This document shows positions 4,606-7,543 of a stretch of 7,543 nt of DNA, piece by piece; within the stretch, counting starts at the first letter, position 1; every line of letters begins with the position of its first letter. Below the pieces are notes generated by a model. That model saw only the letters and a program-made list of their open reading frames with translations, was not told the origin of the DNA and made no database searches. The DNA is taken from contig CAILBQ010000607.1 of the NCBI GenBank assembly GCA_903832475.1, positions 1 through 7,543 on the forward strand, read 5' to 3'. The position numbers were made by a program, and so were the translations under genes. This stretch comes from an uncultured Acidobacteriota bacterium (lineage in GTDB: Bacteria > Acidobacteriota > Terriglobia > Terriglobales > Acidobacteriaceae).

Positions 4606-5436
4606 ATGACGCGCTTCGAAATCCTGACCATCTTTCCCGCCTTCTTCACGGGTTTCTTCGCGCACGGAGTCGTCAGCCGCGCGCAGACGCGCGGGCTGGT
4701 CGAAATCGGCGTCCGCGACCTGCGCGAATTCACCCACGATCGCCATCGCACCGTCGACGATCGTCCCTTCGGCGGCGGCGAAGGCATGGTCCTCAAACCC
4801 GAACCGCTCTCCGAAGCACTCGAAGCGCTCGGCGTCAAGCCACTCGCCGAACGCGATCCGGCTTCGTCCGCGCCAGAATCCGTGATCCTGCTCTCCGCGC
4901 AGGGAAAGCCCTTCACGCAGGCTGTTGCGCGCGAACTGGCCGCGCTCAATCGCGTCATCCTCATCTGCGGCCGCTACGAAGGCGTCGACGAGCGCATCAA
5001 CGACCTCTACTGCGACCGCGAACTGTCCATCGGCGACTACGTCCTCAGCGGCGGCGAACTGGCCGCGGCCGTCGTCCTCGACGCCACCATGCGCCTGCTT
5101 CCCGGCGTCCTCGGCAACGAAGCCTCCAGCGAGTTCGAGAGCTTCGGCGCCGGCGATGCCACGATCGCGACGGACATCGAAGGCGTCCCGCGCTCCCAGC
5201 ACGGCGCCGGCGGCCTGCTCGATTACCCGCACTACACGCGCCCGGCGGAGTTCCGCGGCGCCTCCGTCCCCGACGTCTTGATGGGCGGCGATCACGCCGC
5301 CGTCCGCGCCTGGCGCCGCGAACAGCAGCTCCGCAAGACCCTCAAGAACCGGCCCGATCTGCTCCAGCACGCTGACTTGAGCGCCGATGATCTTCGCATG
5401 CTGGAGCGGGTGCGCAAGGGACTCAGCGCCAGATGA
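4606..5436 (+). CDS. trmD: tRNA (guanine-N1)-methyltransferase TrmD
   Basis: TrmD methylates G37 of tRNAs read by G36-containing anticodons, preventing +1 frameshifts. This 276-residue SPOUT enzyme has FTHDRHRTVDDRPFGGGEGM (42-61), CGRYEGVDER (121-130), the knot segment SIGDYVLSGGEL (141-152) and LLDYPHYTRPAEF (204-216). Aligned without gaps to E. coli TrmD, GNEASSEFESF (170-180) places Glu178 at catalytic Asp169, while Arg163 matches Arg154. About 20 extra residues (within 181-202) sit between that loop and GLLDYPHYTRP, in the region that closes over tRNA. ATG 4606 starts at the conserved TRFEILTIFP. An upstream GTG at 4444 would translate the structured leader and is rejected. rplS follows after 138 bases. 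Confidence 0.96.
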   Translation: MTRFEILTIFPAFFTGFFAHGVVSRAQTRGLVEIGVRDLREFTHDRHRTVDDRPFGGGEGMVLKPEPLSEALEALGVKPLAERDPASSAPESVILLSAQGKPFTQAVARELAALNRVILICGRYEGVDERINDLYCDRELSIGDYVLSGGELAAAVVLDATMRLLPGVLGNEASSEFESFGAGDATIATDIEGVPRSQHGAGGLLDYPHYTRPAEFRGASVPDVLMGGDHAAVRAWRREQQLRKTLKNRPDLLQHADLSADDLRMLERVRKGLSAR

Positions 5437-5452
5437 GCCTTCCTGCCGCAGG

Positions 5453-5485
5453 TTGGTAGGCGCAACTCCGATTCTTTGGTACACT
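5453..5485 (+). promoter_or_regulatory. Weak candidate promoter before rplS
   Basis: TACACT (5480-5485) in the context TTTGGTACACTGG resembles a -10 box (four of six matches). The only -35-like element is TTGGTA (5453-5458), 21 bases away, which is longer than ideal. The remaining trmD-rplS spacer has three AGATC repeats (5524-5528, 5540-5544, 5554-5558) of unknown meaning. rplS may simply be co-transcribed with trmD. Confidence 0.25.
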
Positions 5486-5574
5486 GGAAGTTCTGAGTGC
5501 AAGCCAGGAAAATTCAAGATTGAAGATCGGGCCATCCCAGATCACACAATCGCAGATCAAGCAGGAAAGCAGCC

Positions 5575-5934
5575 ATGTCCATTCATCCCGTAATGCAGCG
5601 CTTGGCGGATAAGCTCAAGCGTACCGATTTGCCGGTGTTCAAGGCCGGTGACCAGATTCGCGTACAGGTCAAGATCAAGGAAGGCGAAAAAGAACGCCTC
5701 CAAGCCTTTGAAGGCCTCGTGATCGCCATCAAGCACGGTCCCCAGGGCAGCTTCACCGTGCGCAAGATGAGCTTCGGCCAGGGCGTCGAGCGCATCTTCC
5801 CCTTCAACTCCAAGGTCGTCGATAAGGTCGAAAAGATCCGCAGCTACCGCGTCCGCCGCGCCAAGCTGTTCTACATCCGCGGACTGCGTGGCAAGGCTGC
5901 CCGCATGAAGGAAGTCGCCCGCGACCGCGCCTAG
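5575..5934 (+). CDS. rplS: 50S ribosomal protein L19
   Basis: L19 lies at the 30S-50S interface of the ribosome. The 119-residue protein has the family's usual length and pattern: HPVMQRLADKLKRTDLPVFKAGDQIRVQVKI at the N-terminus, GVERIFPFNSKVVDKVE in the middle, and the basic end YRVRRAKLFYIRGLRGKAARMKE. The start ATG is preceded by AGGAAA (5563-5568), six bases upstream. trmD immediately before it is the standard arrangement, and a strong intrinsic terminator follows about 50 bases after the stop. Confidence 0.97.
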   Translation: MSIHPVMQRLADKLKRTDLPVFKAGDQIRVQVKIKEGEKERLQAFEGLVIAIKHGPQGSFTVRKMSFGQGVERIFPFNSKVVDKVEKIRSYRVRRAKLFYIRGLRGKAARMKEVARDRA

Positions 5935-5982
5935 GACTGCAGGTCCGGCAAGACGGTTTCGGCAAGCTTCCCAAAATCAATC

Positions 5983-6014
5983 AAAAAAGCCTCGGCAGAT
6001 GGCCGGGGCTTTTT
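5983..6014 (+). terminator. Intrinsic terminator after rplS
   Basis: GCCTCGGC (5989-5996) pairs fully with GCCGGGGC (6002-6009), with one G-U wobble and loop AGATG. It is flanked by an A-run (5983-5988) and TTTTT (6010-6014). The symmetric A and T tracts could allow termination on either strand. An in-frame ATG of the rnhB frame at 5999 falls in this loop, which argues against it as the rnhB start. Confidence 0.9.
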
Positions 6015-6085
6015 CGTGCCCGCTTTTCCACCGATCTTCGGCAAAACGCTCACGCGCTGCTACCCAATGTCAGCTCGCGCCTTTC

Positions 6086-6091
6086 TATACT
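6086..6091 (+). promoter_or_regulatory. -10 box placing the transcript start at the rnhB ATG
   Basis: TATACT (five of six matches to the -10 consensus) ends six bases before the ATG at 6098. A start at the usual distance would fall on or next to that A. No purine-rich ribosome-binding site precedes the ATG, so a leaderless mRNA is suggested. No good -35 box is visible about 17 bases upstream. Termination after rplS makes a separate promoter expected. Confidence 0.45.
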
Positions 6092-6097
6092 GAATCC

Positions 6098-7024
6098 ATG
6101 GCCGCGCGCATTCCTGTGAAGACGACGAGTTCTAAGCCTGCTGGGGCGGTTCGCGAGCAGCGGCAAAAGGCGCTGGAGCGGTCGCTCACGCCGCGTCATT
6201 CCAAGGCCGCGGCGGTAAAGAGCAAGACGCAGATCGCGAAAGCTGCGGCCAAAAAGGGCGTCAAGCTCACCAAACGCCAGATCGCGCTCCTCGAGTTGGA
6301 AGAGCAGGCCGCCTCGCGAAATTGGGTATGCAGCTGGGAGTTTGAGCGCGAAGCCTGGGCCGAAGGCGCGACGCTGGTCGCCGGCGTTGACGAAGTTGGC
6401 CGCGGACCGCTCTTCGGCCCAGTCGTTGCGGCCGCGGTCATTCTGCCCCATGGCCTCGAACTGCCCGACCTGAACGGCCTCAACGACTCCAAGAAACTGA
6501 CCGAAGAAGAGCGCGAGCGCTTTAACACCATCGTGCGCCAGGTCGCCATCGCCTGGGCCATCGCCGAAGTGGATGTGCGCACCATCGACCGCATCAACAT
6601 CCTTCAGGCGTCAAAACTCGCGATGAAAACTGCCGTCGAAGAGCTGGCCGGCCGCGGCCACGGCATCGATTGCCTGCTCATCGACGGCAACCAGAAGATC
6701 GACTACTGTCCTCCCGGCGCGATCTGCCGGCAGAAGACGATCGTCCAGGGCGACGGGCGCAGCTTCTCCATCGCCGCCGCCAGCGTGATCGCCAAGGTCT
6801 ATCGCGATCGCCTGCTGACCGACCTCGACGTTCGCTATCCCGGCTACGGCTTCGCCACCAACAAAGGCTACGCGACACCCGAACATCGCGCCGCACTGCT
6901 CAAACTCGGCATCACCGACCTGCATCGCCGCAGCTTTGCACCGGTAGCGGAGCTGTTCGAGGCAGAAGTCGATGCCATCGACGACATCGAGATCGAGCTG
7001 GAGTTTGGCCTTACCGGGGATTAA
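6098..7024 (+). CDS. rnhB: Ribonuclease HII with N-terminal basic extension
   Basis: RNase HII cuts the RNA strand of RNA-DNA hybrids and removes single ribonucleotides misincorporated into DNA. The catalytic domain begins near residue 92 with LVAGVDEVGRGPLFGPV (Asp98, Glu99). It continues with LNDSKKLT (128-135), LLIDGN (Asp196), VQGD (Asp219) and SIAAASVIAKVYRD (224-237), giving the full DEDD metal-binding set. YPGYGFATNKGYATPEH (247-263) is also family-typical. At 308 residues it is longer than the usual 200-260, owing to about 90 N-terminal residues rich in Lys, Arg and Ala, plus an acidic tail. ATG 6098 is chosen because ATG 5999 lies inside the rplS terminator. No Shine-Dalgarno sequence is visible. 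Confidence 0.94.
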   Translation: MAARIPVKTTSSKPAGAVREQRQKALERSLTPRHSKAAAVKSKTQIAKAAAKKGVKLTKRQIALLELEEQAASRNWVCSWEFEREAWAEGATLVAGVDEVGRGPLFGPVVAAAVILPHGLELPDLNGLNDSKKLTEEERERFNTIVRQVAIAWAIAEVDVRTIDRINILQASKLAMKTAVEELAGRGHGIDCLLIDGNQKIDYCPPGAICRQKTIVQGDGRSFSIAAASVIAKVYRDRLLTDLDVRYPGYGFATNKGYATPEHRAALLKLGITDLHRRSFAPVAELFEAEVDAIDDIEIELEFGLTGD

Positions 7025-7042
7025 GGCTTTAAAGGAGAGTCC

Positions 7043-7543
7043 ATGCATTCTTCTCGCAGACGGCTGGGTACGTCGACTGCATTGCTGGTGCTCCTGATTA
7101 CGGGAAGCCAGTCAGTCCTAAGCCAGAAAGCCGCGAGCCGCGTAGACTCGGGAACCGGCACCGTGTCTGGTCAGGTTTCGTGCATGGACACGAATGCTCC
7201 TGCGCGCTTCGCAGTGGTGACGCTGGAACCGATGCCCGGAGAGCGCCATTCGAGCGAAGGAGCTTCCGAAGGCAATTTCGCAACGAATTCCACGGCAACC
7301 ACAGATATGCAAGGGCGTTTCGTCATGGACAAAGTGGCCGTGGGCCGATACTACGTGCTGGCGAGTTTGCCAGGGTATGTCAATCCGCTGGCGGGATTCG
7401 AGGCCAAGCAACTCTCGGCGATGGATGAGGAGACCCAGAAAGAGCTGGCCAAACGGGTGCAGATAATTCGAGTCGATGCGAACCAGGTGGTGACCGTGGC
7501 GCTCCAACTGGAACATGCTTCGGAAGTCAGTGGGGCGGTTCTC
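7043..7543 (+). CDS. Secreted protein with carboxypeptidase-regulatory-like domain, 5' part
   Basis: A reading frame opens at ATG 7043 and stays open for 167 codons to the right edge. AAAGGAGAG (7031-7039) is a strong ribosome-binding site. The N-terminus has Arg5-Arg7, a hydrophobic stretch (about 12-25) and a likely cleavage near 27, a typical Sec signal peptide. GTVSGQV (39-45) opens a beta-sandwich with TTDMQGRFVMDKVAVGRYYVLASLPGYV (86-113), the signature of carboxypeptidase-regulatory-like (transthyretin-like) domains. A second copy seems to begin at SGAVL (163-167). Such proteins are abundant in acidobacteria and usually act in the cell envelope. The exact function is unknown. It starts 18 bases after rnhB and may be co-transcribed. 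Confidence 0.85.
   Translation, partial: MHSSRRRLGTSTALLVLLITGSQSVLSQKAASRVDSGTGTVSGQVSCMDTNAPARFAVVTLEPMPGERHSSEGASEGNFATNSTATTDMQGRFVMDKVAVGRYYVLASLPGYVNPLAGFEAKQLSAMDEETQKELAKRVQIIRVDANQVVTVALQLEHASEVSGAVL

Noticed and set aside
4504..5535. A long minus-strand open frame opposite trmD.
   Set aside because: It mirrors the strong third-position G/C bias of trmD and shows an Ala/Asp/Glu-rich repetitive translation without family motifs.
5999..6097. An in-frame ATG at 5999 that would add 33 residues to RNase HII.
   Set aside because: It lies in the loop of the rplS terminator, and a plausible -10 box lies between it and ATG 6098.

Overview
The window looks like a chromosomal segment of an acidobacterium (Acidobacteriota, probably class Terriglobia). 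The assignment rests on four things: the rimM/trmD/rplS/rnhB gene order, the style of the TrmD and RimM proteins, a secreted protein with carboxypeptidase-regulatory-like repeats at the right edge, and paired TTCA-loop hairpin repeats that I associate with this phylum. It is an inference, not a database result. All recognised genes lie on the plus strand and share a similar high-GC, C-ending codon style.

Layout, left to right. (1) Positions 1-39 are the last codons of an upstream gene. (2) Positions 116-253 hold three REP-like hairpins. (3) rimM (339-926) encodes a 16S rRNA/30S maturation factor. (4) A gene for a stand-alone bacterial heme oxygenase (1188-1790) follows. (5) A compact arsenic operon runs from 1908 to 4243: arsR, arsM, an aquaporin-family channel (aqpS-like) and arsC. 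It has a good sigma-70-type promoter carrying a tandem repeat that may be the ArsR operator. (6) A 362-bp gene-free stretch (4244-4605) contains a candidate promoter, a long imperfect hairpin with a competing smaller hairpin, and a C-tract with G-quadruplex/i-motif potential. (7) trmD (4606-5436), rplS (5575-5934) with a strong intrinsic terminator, and rnhB (6098-7024) form the tRNA/ribosome block. (8) A secreted protein with carboxypeptidase-regulatory-like domains starts at 7043 and runs off the right edge.

How the genes work together. rimM, trmD and rplS are normally adjacent and serve ribosome and tRNA maturation. Here about 3.7 kb separates rimM from trmD, so the heme oxygenase and arsenic genes appear to have been placed inside a conserved operon. 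The arsenic module is predicted to sense As(III) (ArsR), reduce As(V) to As(III) (ArsC, thioredoxin-coupled type with Cys11/Cys83/Cys90), methylate As(III) (ArsM), and let trivalent species leave down their gradient through the aquaporin-like channel. No ArsB or Acr3 efflux pump is visible. The channel has Val where ordinary aquaporins have the filter Arg after the second NPA motif. The heme oxygenase has no phytochrome partner in the window.

The most distinctive points are the pump-less ArsR/ArsM/channel/ArsC set inside a split ribosomal operon, the structured trmD leader, a 20-residue insertion in TrmD beside a Glu at the usual catalytic Asp position, and the repeat hairpins before rimM.
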